A DNA stretch of 64,000 nucleotides, taken from contig NZ_WBKI01000001.1 in NCBI RefSeq assembly GCF_008830365.1, positions 62,001 to 126,000 on the forward strand, written 5' to 3'. This document shows positions 36,775 through 45,219 of this stretch, one piece after another. The notes under the pieces are model-generated. The model worked only from the letters and a program-made list of their open reading frames with translations. It searched no databases and was not told where the DNA came from. The position numbers were made by a program, and so were the translations under genes. This DNA comes from Serratia proteamaculans (GTDB taxonomy: Bacteria; Pseudomonadota; Gammaproteobacteria; Enterobacterales; Enterobacteriaceae). Position 1 is the first letter of the stretch, and every line of letters starts with the position of its first letter.

Positions 36775-37524
36775 TCATGCCGTCTGGCTGAGTGGGGCGG
36801 CGAGCACGTCACAGAAACTGTCAACGTCCGACACCCAGCCAAAAAAGGTTTCGATGTTGTACAACGCCGCCTGCTGGATGAACGCTGGCCCGGCCTGGTG
36901 AGTGGCGTCAGCCAGTACGATGCCGAAATACTCGAGGAAAAAACCGTCGCGTAGCGTGGACTCGACACAGACGTTGGTAGCGATGCCGGTAAACACCAGA
37001 TGATGAATGCCATACGAGCGCAGCAGGCTGTCGAGCTGGGTGTTAAAGAATCCACTGTAGCGTGGTTTTGGGATCACGATATCGCCGGGTTGCGGCTGCA
37101 GTTCGTCCACCAGGTCGTAATCCCAGTCACCCTTGGCCAGCAGCTTGCCCATCAGTTCCGGGCGCTTACGCATGGTTTTCAGCGCGTTGGATTTATGCCA
37201 GTTGGGGGAACCCTGGCCGCCGGCCTCGACGTACTGGTTGTCCCAACCGTTCTGGAAGAAGATCACCTTGATACCGGCGGCACGGGCAGCGTTGATAGCG
37301 CGTTTGATGTTGGCGATCACCGGGGCGGTGGCCGAAACATCAAACCCGGCGAGATCCAGATAGCCGCCCTGCGAAGCATAGGCATTTTGCATATCGACCA
37401 CGATCAAGGCGGTTTCCTGCGGCGCAAAGGCGATAGCCTCCGGACGGGCGGGAAGGGTGACGGTAGCGCCGGCCTGCGGTGAATGGCGGTGCACCACCAG
37501 TTGGTTTTCAACAATTTTCATCAT
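36775..37524 (-). CDS. rutB: RutB ureidoacrylate/peroxyureidoacrylate amidohydrolase
   Basis: A 249-residue isochorismatase-family hydrolase. The catalytic Asp is in [11 protein letters not shown], the Lys in [10 protein letters not shown] and the Cys in [18 protein letters not shown]. It cleaves the ureidoacrylate product of RutA, releasing carbamate and aminoacrylate. ATG 37524 overlaps the rutA stop (ATGATGA), with GAGGTGGC upstream, so translation is coupled; an ATG one codon later is equally possible. Confidence 0.95.
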   Translation of the reverse strand: MMKIVENQLVVHRHSPQAGATVTLPARPEAIAFAPQETALIVVDMQNAYASQGGYLDLAGFDVSATAPVIANIKRAINAARAAGIKVIFFQNGWDNQYVEAGGQGSPNWHKSNALKTMRKRPELMGKLLAKGDWDYDLVDELQPQPGDIVIPKPRYSGFFNTQLDSLLRSYGIHHLVFTGIATNVCVESTLRDGFFLEYFGIVLADATHQAGPAFIQQAALYNIETFFGWVSDVDSFCDVLAAPLSQTA

Positions 37525-38621
37525 GCCACCTCGCGGCTTGCAGCGGTTTGTGGGCAAACGTCGGCACGGCTTTTCATCAGCGGCTGGATGCGTTCGCCAA
37601 AGTCTTCCACCCCTTTGACAAAGTCATCGAAGGTCAGCAGCACGCCTTCGGTACCGGGGACGGTGGCGATTTCATCCATCATGCGCGCCACATTGGCGTA
37701 GGAGCCGACCAGCGTACCCATGTTGATGTTGACGGCTGAGGTGGGGTCTGCCATCTGGCGCACGTTGGTGTCGGCACCGGATTTGGTGTCCTTGCCACTT
37801 TGCTCGGTCAGCCAGGCCAGGGCTTCGGTATCGGCCCCCGCTTTATAGCTTTCCCATTTGGCGCGGGCGGCCTCATCGGTTTCATCGGCAATGATCATAA
37901 ACAGCACGTAGCAGGCCACGCTGCGGCCTTCGCTATCCGCCGCAATTTTCAGGCGAGCCGCCGTCGGTGCAAAGGCGGTCGGGGTGTTGACGCCCTTGCC
38001 AAAGCAGAAGTTGTAATCGGCATATTTGGCCGAGAAGGCCATACCCGCGTCGCTCTGCCCGGCGCAGATCACCTTGATGTCCGCCTGCGGCTGCGGGCTG
38101 ACGCGACAGTCGTCCATCTGGAAGAACTCGCCTTTGAAATCTGATTTACCGGTGCCCCAGAGATCGCGCAGCACATTGACGTATTCCGCCAGATAGTCGT
38201 AACGGCGACCGAAGTAATCGTCACCCGGCCACATGCCCATCTGCTCGTATTCCGGTTTTTGCCAGCCGGTGACCACGTTCAGGCCAAAGCGACCGTTGGA
38301 AATGGAGTCGATGGTGGAGGCCATGCGGGCGACGATCGCCGGTGGCATGGTCAACGTGGCCGCCGTGGCGTAGATCTTGATGCGTGAGGTGACGGCCGCC
38401 AGCCCGGCCATCAGGGTGAAGGATTCCAGGTTGTGGTCCCAGAACTCGGTTTTGCCACCGAAGCCGCGCAGTTTGATCATCGACAGAGCGAAGTCGAAGT
38501 TGTAGTGCTCGGCCTTTTGCACGATGGTTTTGTTGAGTTCAAACGTCGGTTGGTACTGTGGGGCATTGCTGGAAATCAGCCAGCCGTTGTTGCCGATAGG
38601 AATAAATACGCCAATTTTCAT
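37521..38621 (-). CDS. rutA: RutA pyrimidine monooxygenase
   Basis: A 366-residue flavin-dependent luciferase-like monooxygenase, nearly identical to E. coli RutA from [23 protein letters not shown] onward. With FMNH2 from RutF it opens the uracil ring between N3 and C4. It is the first gene of the operon and has a RutR operator about 175 bp upstream of its start. Confidence 0.97.
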   Translation of the reverse strand: MKIGVFIPIGNNGWLISSNAPQYQPTFELNKTIVQKAEHYNFDFALSMIKLRGFGGKTEFWDHNLESFTLMAGLAAVTSRIKIYATAATLTMPPAIVARMASTIDSISNGRFGLNVVTGWQKPEYEQMGMWPGDDYFGRRYDYLAEYVNVLRDLWGTGKSDFKGEFFQMDDCRVSPQPQADIKVICAGQSDAGMAFSAKYADYNFCFGKGVNTPTAFAPTAARLKIAADSEGRSVACYVLFMIIADETDEAARAKWESYKAGADTEALAWLTEQSGKDTKSGADTNVRQMADPTSAVNINMGTLVGSYANVARMMDEIATVPGTEGVLLTFDDFVKGVEDFGERIQPLMKSRADVCPQTAASREVA

Positions 38622-38793
38622 TTGAACACCTCGGGTCTGCGAATGGGACGGTTCATATGCTGCCTGAATGCTTCTCGCCGGACAGCGCTGGATACGACGG
38701 CTATTGCAAGTGGAGTGCCAGTTTTTAAAATGGATTATTTATCAATGAGTTGTTTTTAATGTGTGATTTTTTTGTTGAGTGAATGGTCCAAAA

Positions 38794-38809
38794 CAGACCA
38801 TTTGGTCAA
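38794..38809. promoter_or_regulatory. RutR operator between rutA and rutR
   Basis: CAGACCA-TT-TGGTCAA matches the RutR consensus TTGACCANNTGGTCAA at 12 of 14 arm positions. It sits in the divergent rutA/rutR region. RutR leaves the DNA when uracil or thymine binds. A further TGGTC/GACCA pair lies just to the left (38784-38800). Confidence 0.8.
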
Positions 38810-38945
38810 AAATAGCTGCACAAAAAACAGGCGCAGCTGCGCGTTAAAGGTGCAAAGAATCACTCGGAAGGGGTAGGCAAAAGCGTGGGTTTAACCCAAT
38901 GGCTTTGTTATGCTGGCTCGAATCAGGTTGCGCCAAGGAGTCGCA

Positions 38946-39584
38946 GTGAAGCCACAAGCCGTTAAACCCCCCACGCGCCGCTCGCGTGCGGTGGCTGCAA
39001 AACGCAGCACCATCATGGATGCGGCGCTGGAATTTTTCTCGCTGTACGGTATTCATGGCACCAGTCTGGATCAGGTGGCCGAACGCGCCGACGTCTCCAA
39101 AACCAATCTGCTGTATTACTTCCCTTCCAAAGAAGAGCTGTACGTGGCGGTGCTGAAAGGCATTCTTGAGGTGTGGCTGGCACCGCTTAAAGCGCTGCGT
39201 GCCGATCAGGAACCCTTGCAGGCCATTCGCGAATATATTCGGCTGAAGCTTGAGGTATCCCGCCATCATCCGCAGGCTTCACGGCTGTTTTGTCTGGAGA
39301 TGATCCAAGGGGCCCCCTTGTTGAAACAGGAGCTGCAGGGCGGGTTAAAGGCGCTGGTGGACGAGAAGTCCGCGATGATTGAGCGCTGGATTGCACAGGG
39401 CCATATCGCGGCGGTAGAGCCGCACCATCTGATCTTCATGCTGTGGGCAACCACTCAACACTACGCTGATTTTTGGGTGCAGGTGGAAGCGGTGACCGGC
39501 AAGACCCTGGACGATGAGGCGTTTTTTCAGCAGACGGTGGAGAACGTGCAGCGGGTGATTGTCGAGGGTATTCGGCCGCGCTAA
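38946..39584 (+). CDS. rutR: RutR, TetR-family pyrimidine-responsive regulator
   Basis: A 212-residue protein, the same length as E. coli RutR. TetR HTH at about residues 20-65 (MDAALEFFSLYGIHGTSLDQVAERADVSKTNLLYYFPSKEELYVAV); C-terminal ligand domain containing LKLEVSRHHPQASRLFCLEMIQGAPLL and the ending TVENVQRVIVEGIRPR. GTG 38946 has AAGGAG 5 bp upstream, and this start gives the family length. It represses the divergent rut operon and also regulates purine/glutamine genes in E. coli. Confidence 0.95.
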   Translation: MKPQAVKPPTRRSRAVAAKRSTIMDAALEFFSLYGIHGTSLDQVAERADVSKTNLLYYFPSKEELYVAVLKGILEVWLAPLKALRADQEPLQAIREYIRLKLEVSRHHPQASRLFCLEMIQGAPLLKQELQGGLKALVDEKSAMIERWIAQGHIAAVEPHHLIFMLWATTQHYADFWVQVEAVTGKTLDDEAFFQQTVENVQRVIVEGIRPR

Positions 39585-39600
39585 GCGCCAGGAGTGGGAA

Positions 39601-39622
39601 GGGGGATAGCGGACTATCCCCC
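39601..39622. terminator. Hairpin between rutR and cycA
   Basis: A perfect 9-bp stem GGGGGATAG-CGGA-CTATCCCCC between convergent genes. The T tail is poor, so terminator function is inferred from position. Confidence 0.6.
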
Positions 39623-39631
39623 AGCAGCGTA

Positions 39632-41032
39632 TTAAGCGGTTTTCTTCTTGCGCAGGAACACGTAGGACAGACCGAGCACCACAAACCACAGCGGCGTGAC
39701 GATCAGCGCCTGGCGGGTATCTTCGCGCAGCGTCAGCAGCACCAACACAAAGGCGAAGAACGCCATACAGACCCAGCACATCAGTTTGCCGGCCGGCATC
39801 TTGTAGATCGATTTCTGGTGCAGCGCCGGGCGTTGCTTACGGTAAACCAGATACGAGCACAGGATGATGGTCCAGACAAACATAAACAGGATCGCCGAGA
39901 CGGTGGTCACCAGCGTGAAGACTGTCATCACGTTCGGGATCAGGTAAATCAGCACTACCCCACCCAACAAACAGATACAGGAGAAGGTCAGGCCATTAGC
40001 CGGTACTGCCCGCTTGGACAGGTGGGCGAACGACTTGGGTGCATCGCCTTCCTGTGCCAGACCGAACAGCATACGGCTGGTAGAGAATACGCCACTGTTG
40101 GCGGAAGAGGCGGCGGAAGTCAGTACCACAAAGTTGATCACACTGGCTGCGGCAGGCAGGCCAATCAGCACGAACAGTTCCACGAACGGACTCTTGTCGG
40201 CGACCACTGAACTCCATGGCGTGACCGACATAATCACGATCAGGGCGAACACGTAGAACATGATGATGCGGATAGGAATCGAGTTAATGGCGCGTGGCAG
40301 TACTTTTTCCGGATCTTTGGTTTCAGCCGCGGTGGTGCCCACCAGCTCAATGCCGACAAAGGCGAACACTGCAATCTGGAAGCCGGCGAAGAAGCCGCTG
40401 ATGCCTTTCGGGAACATACCGCCGTCATTCCACAGATGTGAGAACGACGCGACGGTGCCGGTAGGCGACTGGAACTGCATGGCGATCATCACCAGCCCGG
40501 CGATGATCAGCCCGACAATGGCGACGATTTTGATCATCGCGAACCAGAACTCCATTTCACCAAACATCTTCACCGTCGCCAGATTCAGGCCCAGCAACAG
40601 CAAAATGCACAGCAACGAGGCGATCCACTGCGACAGCCCGGGGAACCAGAACTGTGCATAAGCGGTGATCGCCACCACGTCGGCAATACCGGTGACCACC
40701 CAACAGAACCAGTAGGTCCAGCCGGTGAAAAATCCGGCCCAGGGGCCGAGCAGATCGGCGGCAAAATCGCTGAAGGATTTGTATTCCAGGTTGGAGAGCA
40801 GCAGCTCGCCCATGGCGCGCATCACGAAGAACAGCATAAAGCCGATAATCATGTATACGAAGATGATCGAAGGCCCGGCCAGGCTGATGGTTTTGCCAGA
40901 ACCCATAAACAGACCTGTACCAATAGCACCGCCGATGGCGATCAGTTGAATATGTCGGTTAGTTAGGTTTCTACGTAGATGATCTTCTGATTCGGGCGAC
41001 GCCTCTGCGGCTATTTTAGAGTGATCTACCAT
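39632..41032 (-). CDS. cycA: D-serine/D-alanine/glycine permease CycA
   Basis: 466 residues with twelve helices, nearly identical to E. coli CycA (AAT family of the APC superfamily): LRRNLTNRHIQLIAIGGAIGTGLFMGSGKTISLAGPS at the start and LTSAASSANSGVFSTSRMLFGLAQEG in the middle. It imports glycine, D-alanine and D-serine by proton symport. The ATG at 41032 gives the family N-terminus MVDHSKI and follows AGGAC; an upstream ATG at 41059 is less likely. Repression by the sRNA GcvB is known in E. coli but was not checked here. Confidence 0.95.
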   Translation of the reverse strand: MVDHSKIAAEASPESEDHLRRNLTNRHIQLIAIGGAIGTGLFMGSGKTISLAGPSIIFVYMIIGFMLFFVMRAMGELLLSNLEYKSFSDFAADLLGPWAGFFTGWTYWFCWVVTGIADVVAITAYAQFWFPGLSQWIASLLCILLLLGLNLATVKMFGEMEFWFAMIKIVAIVGLIIAGLVMIAMQFQSPTGTVASFSHLWNDGGMFPKGISGFFAGFQIAVFAFVGIELVGTTAAETKDPEKVLPRAINSIPIRIIMFYVFALIVIMSVTPWSSVVADKSPFVELFVLIGLPAAASVINFVVLTSAASSANSGVFSTSRMLFGLAQEGDAPKSFAHLSKRAVPANGLTFSCICLLGGVVLIYLIPNVMTVFTLVTTVSAILFMFVWTIILCSYLVYRKQRPALHQKSIYKMPAGKLMCWVCMAFFAFVLVLLTLREDTRQALIVTPLWFVVLGLSYVFLRKKKTA

Positions 41033-41817
41033 CTGATGATGTCCTGTTTTACCTGTCATGAGTGAAATAGTGAGCTCTGAAGTGGCTCTTTTTTATACGA
41101 TTATCTGGTTGTGCCAGATTTAGTAAGGTAGTGCAATAACGCCACCTTTGTGCAACATGTTTACAACATTTATGCGAGGGATAAAAGTCGATTGTTCTTT
41201 ACACTGCGGAGGCAAATCGGACGTCTTGGGGGCGGAAGATTACTCTGGGTTCTGGCAGATTAATAGCCCTGCTGCGGCTTATCTTATTGATAAAGCAGGG
41301 TGTTAAAAATATCGCATGAGAATAACTAATGAGTGTAAGCGTTTGACATTCAGGGGGTGGAAACAAAAACTCTAACTTCCTTGATCGTTAGTTCAAGGGG
41401 CACAGTTGCTGACGCTTATTCAATTGATTACAGGGAAGAACGCAGCACCTCCTGTTAGCTAAATCAATGTGTTAGCGGCTATTTTTTCTTGATGGTTTTT
41501 TAAGATTAATAGCTGATTGAGACTCACCCCACAAAAAACGCATTCCCTCGAGTGAATATTCAGTTAAGTGATCTGGCGCAAACTGAGCCTACCGACAGCC
41601 GATTTATCGCGAACTCTAAACGTAGATTTCCTACAAAATTGGTAATGGGACTTTTGGCGGGATGAAGCTGTTAGAAACGCGCTATCCGCCAGACCTGAAT
41701 GGGAAGAAGCCGACTTGCGTGATTTTTTGCATTTTTAGTATTTACACCGGCTAGCCAAGAGTAAGCTGATAGCCCGTATATAAGTTTGGCCCTTACTGTT
41801 TTAAAAGGAAGTGAACC
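41033..41817. other. Gene-poor interval of nearly 0.8 kb between cycA and the TolA-like lipoprotein
   Basis: No convincing gene on either strand. The cycA-proximal part must contain its promoter and leader. One imperfect long hairpin is visible at 41267-41300 (CCCTGCT ... TTATC-TTATT-GATAA-AGCAGGG). A 34-codon open stretch around 41553-41665 has no start codon, no ribosome site and no recognisable family. Base composition is lower in GC than in the flanking genes. Confidence 0.4.
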
Positions 41818-42261
41818 ATGAGGAAAGCTAATTTAGGGTTTGGAATGAGCGTGCCGAAATTAGTGCTTATTACGCTCACGCTACTATTGGCGGGGTGCTC
41901 GAAGACCCATTCCGAGATAAAGTCAGGGGCGTCTGGAGAGGGTGTTGATGATCTTTTTGCTACTTTGGAAGGCAAAACAGCGCCTGTACCTGCGGACGGG
42001 GTCAATACGTATGCCATGCAGATCAAGTCTGCTATTCAAAGTCATTTACACGATGCCGGTTTATACGCCGGTAAAGAATGCTCTTTAAGGATCAAGCTGG
42101 CTCCGGATGGCATGCTTATCGGCGTCCGGGCTGAAGCTGGTGATCCTGCTCTTTGCCGCGCAGCGATAAAAGCAACCACAAACGCCCGCTTTCCCAAACC
42201 GCCGTCACAGGTTGTGTATGGTGATTTTAAAAATGCCGTATTGGAGTTTCGCCCTCAATAA
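41818..42261 (+). CDS. Lipoprotein carrying a TolA domain III-like C-terminus
   Basis: 147 residues. Lipoprotein signal peptide with lipobox L-A-G-C (Cys27; Ser at +2 predicts outer-membrane sorting). Residues about 37-147 resemble the end of TolA: a linker GASGEGVDDLF, then YAMQIKSAIQSHLHDAGLYAG, CSLRIKLAPDGMLI, GDPALC and PKPPSQVVYGDFKNAVLEF. Cys88 and Cys113 are 25 apart, like the disulfide pair of TolA domain III. The TolA membrane anchor and long helical domain II are absent. ATG 41818 follows AAGGAAGTGAACC. It could assist or compete with TolA; function is inferred. Confidence 0.85.
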   Translation: MRKANLGFGMSVPKLVLITLTLLLAGCSKTHSEIKSGASGEGVDDLFATLEGKTAPVPADGVNTYAMQIKSAIQSHLHDAGLYAGKECSLRIKLAPDGMLIGVRAEAGDPALCRAAIKATTNARFPKPPSQVVYGDFKNAVLEFRPQ

Positions 42262-42276
42262 CCCGATGCTGGCACT

Positions 42277-42771
42277 TCAAAACACCCGGCTAACCCACAT
42301 CAGGGCCAGCGCCCAAATCCCGGCGGACAGCGCGCTGGCGCAATAAACCTGCTTGAGCGGCAGTGCAATGATACCGGCGACCAAGGGCACGGTGTAGCGC
42401 ATCACCGCCAAAAAACGTGACATAAACAGCAGTGGCATGCCTTTCTTCTGCAGTGCGGTTTGTGCCCGGTGCAGAGGGGTCTGAAATCGGATCGGCAACC
42501 TTTTGAGCGATCCCCGGCGGCAGAACAGCGCGCCGCAATGGAAGGATAAAACGGAGCCGAGCAGGGCGCCCAGGGTAATCGCCGCCCAGACATGGACGTC
42601 GGGGAGCATGCTTTTACCGGCGACGATGCCCAGCATCAGCGTGACCGAAGCCGGTGGCAGCAGCGAAGAAATAAAAATCACTGACTTTCCCAGCGAAAAT
42701 AAAAAGATAATCAACAGCAGGAATTCAGGTTCCGGGCTGTATTTGGCGATCATTTGTGTGAGTTGTTCCAT
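42277..42771 (-). CDS. DedA-family membrane protein
   Basis: A 164-residue protein with about four hydrophobic segments and the DedA/SNARE-associated signature SRFLAVMRYTVPLVAGIIALPLKQVYCASALSAGIWAL. DedA proteins include undecaprenyl-phosphate or phospholipid translocases; the role of this short member is not known. It is convergent with the TolA-like lipoprotein (15-bp gap). Confidence 0.85.
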   Translation of the reverse strand: MEQLTQMIAKYSPEPEFLLLIIFLFSLGKSVIFISSLLPPASVTLMLGIVAGKSMLPDVHVWAAITLGALLGSVLSFHCGALFCRRGSLKRLPIRFQTPLHRAQTALQKKGMPLLFMSRFLAVMRYTVPLVAGIIALPLKQVYCASALSAGIWALALMWVSRVF

Positions 42772-42927
42772 CAGCCACCTGTGAAAATGTATTCTCTGGT
42801 GACCAGTGTCCCATTCGTAACTTCAATAAATGGTCAATTAGGTTTTGTTAGCTGAATAGGTCATCATGCTGAGAGGCCGCGACCGAGCGTCGCGCGACAC
42901 TTCGTAAAACAAACAGGGAAGGTAACA

Positions 42928-43227
42928 ATGTTAAAAGTGATTGCTGAAGATTTTATCAAGCTCGATTGTGTTGAAACGGTGATGCCGCTGTATCAGGAAC
43001 TGGTGGAGAAAACCCGGCAGGAACCGCTTTGTCTCTCCTATGAACTGTTTATCGATCATCAGGACGCGGGGCATTTTATTTTTGTCGAGGAGTGGCCCGA
43101 TCGCGCCGCGCTGGACGCCCATTGCCAGACGGAACACTTCAGGCGTTTGGTGCCCTTGATCAATCAGCACCAGAGTAAACCCTGTACCTTCCTGTTTATG
43201 CAGCCTTTTTCCGCCGTGAAATCCTAA
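42928..43227 (+). CDS. Antibiotic biosynthesis monooxygenase (ABM) domain protein
   Basis: A 99-residue ferredoxin-like-fold protein of the YgiN/ABM family: MLKVIAEDFIKLDCVETVMPLYQELVEKTRQEPLCLSYELFID, then HFIFVEEWPDRAALDAHCQTEHFRRLVPLI. Members include quinol monooxygenases and haem-independent oxygenases. ATG follows GGGAAGGTAACA. It lies next to the end of the oxoamine-synthase operon but on the other strand, so it is not in that operon. Confidence 0.88.
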   Translation: MLKVIAEDFIKLDCVETVMPLYQELVEKTRQEPLCLSYELFIDHQDAGHFIFVEEWPDRAALDAHCQTEHFRRLVPLINQHQSKPCTFLFMQPFSAVKS

Positions 43228-43231
43228 TCAG

Positions 43232-43255
43232 CAAAAAAAGCCCCGCAGAGCGGGG
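43232..43255 (-). terminator. Terminator of the oxoamine-synthase operon
   Basis: CCCCGC-AGA-GCGGGG. On the minus strand the stem runs into a seven-T tract (CTTTTTTTGC), about 80 bp past the crotonase stop. It may also serve the ABM gene on the plus strand. Confidence 0.82.
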
Positions 43256-43331
43256 TTAATGGCTTCTCAAGCACTGTCTTGTAGTGATTAAAAATTAGAC
43301 TGCGAATGATTGCCATTCACTAAGAATGTTC

Positions 43332-44054
43332 TTAAAAGGATTTGGCCGCGGCCTGGCGCACCCGCTCCACCCAGCCTTGCTGATAGTCAAAGGAAGCGGC
43401 TTCATGCCGGTTCAAACCTTGGCGGACGATGGTCTTCACCGCCTGACTTGCCAGCGGATTTTTCTGCGCAATCTGCCGGGCGAGATTCAGCGACTCCTCA
43501 TATGCGCTGCCCTCGCTGATGCGGGAAATAGCGCCCTGTTGCCAGGCTTCCTGTGCGGTGATGATTCGGCCGGTGAGTAACCAGTCGAGAGCGATATAGG
43601 GTGAGATCCGCGCCGGCAGTCGTGAACAGCCTCCTTGCGCGGCAACCAGCCCCAGCCCGGTTTCCGGGAAGCTGAATTGCGCGTTGTGGCTGGCGACGAT
43701 CAGGTCGCAGGCCAGCGCTATCTCGAAACCGCCGCCGAAGGCGATGCCATCCACCGCGGCAATAATGACCTTGGTGAGTTGGGCATGCACCAGCCCGCCA
43801 AATCCCCCCGGTTCGACCACCGGCAGTTCACCCTGCTGGAAGGCCCTGACGTCCATGCCGGCGGAGAATACCTGTGGCAGGCCGGTCAGTACTATCACCC
43901 GAATGTGCTCATCTTGTTCGGCTCGTAGCAGATAGCTCTGGATCAGTTGCGCCATCGCCAGATTGATGGCGTTCTTTTTTTCCGGCCGGTTCAGGGTGAT
44001 CACGGCAATGGCGTCATCTTGCTGATATTGCACGGGGAGTGGCCGGTCACTCAT
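43332..44054 (-). CDS. Enoyl-CoA hydratase/isomerase (crotonase) family protein
   Basis: A 240-residue crotonase-fold enzyme. Both hydratase glutamates are present: E111 in GGGFEIAL and E131 in FPETGLG, matching E144/E164 of rat mitochondrial hydratase. The oxyanion-hole region FSAGMDVRAF is also present, so true hydratase activity is likely. It is the last gene of a five-gene operon and overlaps the MFS gene by 8 bp. With the neighbouring dehydrogenase and thiolase it completes three steps of a (reverse) beta-oxidation cycle. Confidence 0.88.
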   Translation of the reverse strand: MSDRPLPVQYQQDDAIAVITLNRPEKKNAINLAMAQLIQSYLLRAEQDEHIRVIVLTGLPQVFSAGMDVRAFQQGELPVVEPGGFGGLVHAQLTKVIIAAVDGIAFGGGFEIALACDLIVASHNAQFSFPETGLGLVAAQGGCSRLPARISPYIALDWLLTGRIITAQEAWQQGAISRISEGSAYEESLNLARQIAQKNPLASQAVKTIVRQGLNRHEAASFDYQQGWVERVRQAAAKSF

Positions 44055-45219
44055 TGGCTTTTTCTCCCTGGAAGAAGAACAGCGTCAACAGCAGGGCGAT
44101 GGCCCCCAACGGCAGCGAAAACAGCGGGAGATAAAAGGCCGGCAGGCTGTACAGCGTCAGGCCACCGAGCATGCCACCCGCGGCGATGCCGGCATAGAGT
44201 ACCGAGCTGTTGAGTGAAACGGTCAGCGCGCCAAAGCGCTTTGACAGTGACAATAAGTGGTGCTGGATCGGCACCAGATACATCCAGCCGGTAATGCCCC
44301 AGACCAGAAAGATTGCCAGTACCCCCCAGGGGGAGCTGACGTAAAAAGTCAGCAGGAACAGCGAAACGGTTTGAATCGACACCGAAAACAGCAAAACAAA
44401 CTTGCTGCCAAAGGTATCGGTGAGCAGGCCGGAAACGAAATTTCCGATCACGGCACCGATACCGAACACCAGTAGCGCGATCGGCAAAATAGCCTCCGGG
44501 CCAAACTGGGTGTTTTTCAGCAATACGCTCACGTAGCTGTAAACGATATGCTCGGAACAGACGGCAAAAAAGGTGATCAACAAGGTGGTCAGCACCGCTT
44601 TTTGCCGCAGCGGGGCAAGCCGTTCTTTCAGCGTATGTTTACCCGGTGCCGCGATGGCGCTCAGCGCTAGCGAAAGCCCCAGCAGTGAGACAGCGCCTAA
44701 CAGGGCAATCAGCAAAAAGATTTCTCGCCAACCAATCAACCTGGCCAGGAAGGTGCCGAAGGGAATACCGAGGGCGATGGCCAATGTCATGCCGCCGTAA
44801 ACAATCGATATCGCCAGCCCGCGGCGTTTTTCCGCTACCAATCCAACCGCTGCCGCCGCAGCCTGTGGCGTATAGCAAGCCGCGCCCAGCGCCGCCAGCA
44901 CGCGCCCGGCAGACATTTGCAAAAAGCTGTCGGCGTAGGCACAGACCAAATTCCCGGCGATAAATAACAACAGGGCCAACTGCAAAATATGCTTGCGGTT
45001 GAGATTACCCAGCAGCCAGGCAGTTAGCGGAGCAAACAACATATAGGCCAGGGCAAAGATTGAGATTAACTGCCCCGCTTGCGCGGGGCTGACGGCAAAG
45101 GTGCCTGATATCTCGTCGAGGATACCGGCGACAATAAACGCGTCGGTCCCGATGGCGAAGGTGCCGGTCGCCATCAAACACAGCGTAAGAAAATGGCCGT
45201 TATAGTCCGTCAACTTCAT
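44047..45219 (-). CDS. MFS transporter (DHA1 drug/metabolite exporter type)
   Basis: 390 residues with twelve predicted helices and MFS motif A-like segments (LLGNLNRKHILQLALLL in the loop between helices 2 and 3; SGLLTDTFGSKFVLLFSV in the second half). Motif C-like residues (GGMTLAIALGIPFGTFLARLIGWRE) point to the DHA1 antiporter branch. Its ATG overlaps the synthase stop by 4 bp and its end overlaps the crotonase gene, so it is translationally embedded in the operon. Export of the pathway product is the likely job. Confidence 0.88.
   Translation of the reverse strand: MKLTDYNGHFLTLCLMATGTFAIGTDAFIVAGILDEISGTFAVSPAQAGQLISIFALAYMLFAPLTAWLLGNLNRKHILQLALLLFIAGNLVCAYADSFLQMSAGRVLAALGAACYTPQAAAAAVGLVAEKRRGLAISIVYGGMTLAIALGIPFGTFLARLIGWREIFLLIALLGAVSLLGLSLALSAIAAPGKHTLKERLAPLRQKAVLTTLLITFFAVCSEHIVYSYVSVLLKNTQFGPEAILPIALLVFGIGAVIGNFVSGLLTDTFGSKFVLLFSVSIQTVSLFLLTFYVSSPWGVLAIFLVWGITGWMYLVPIQHHLLSLSKRFGALTVSLNSSVLYAGIAAGGMLGGLTLYSLPAFYLPLFSLPLGAIALLLTLFFFQGEKANE

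Noticed and set aside
41553-41665. Open stretch of about 34 codons (LSDLAQTEPTDSRFIANSKRR) in the gene-poor region
   Set aside because: No start codon or ribosome site and no recognised family; too short to call even a pseudogene.
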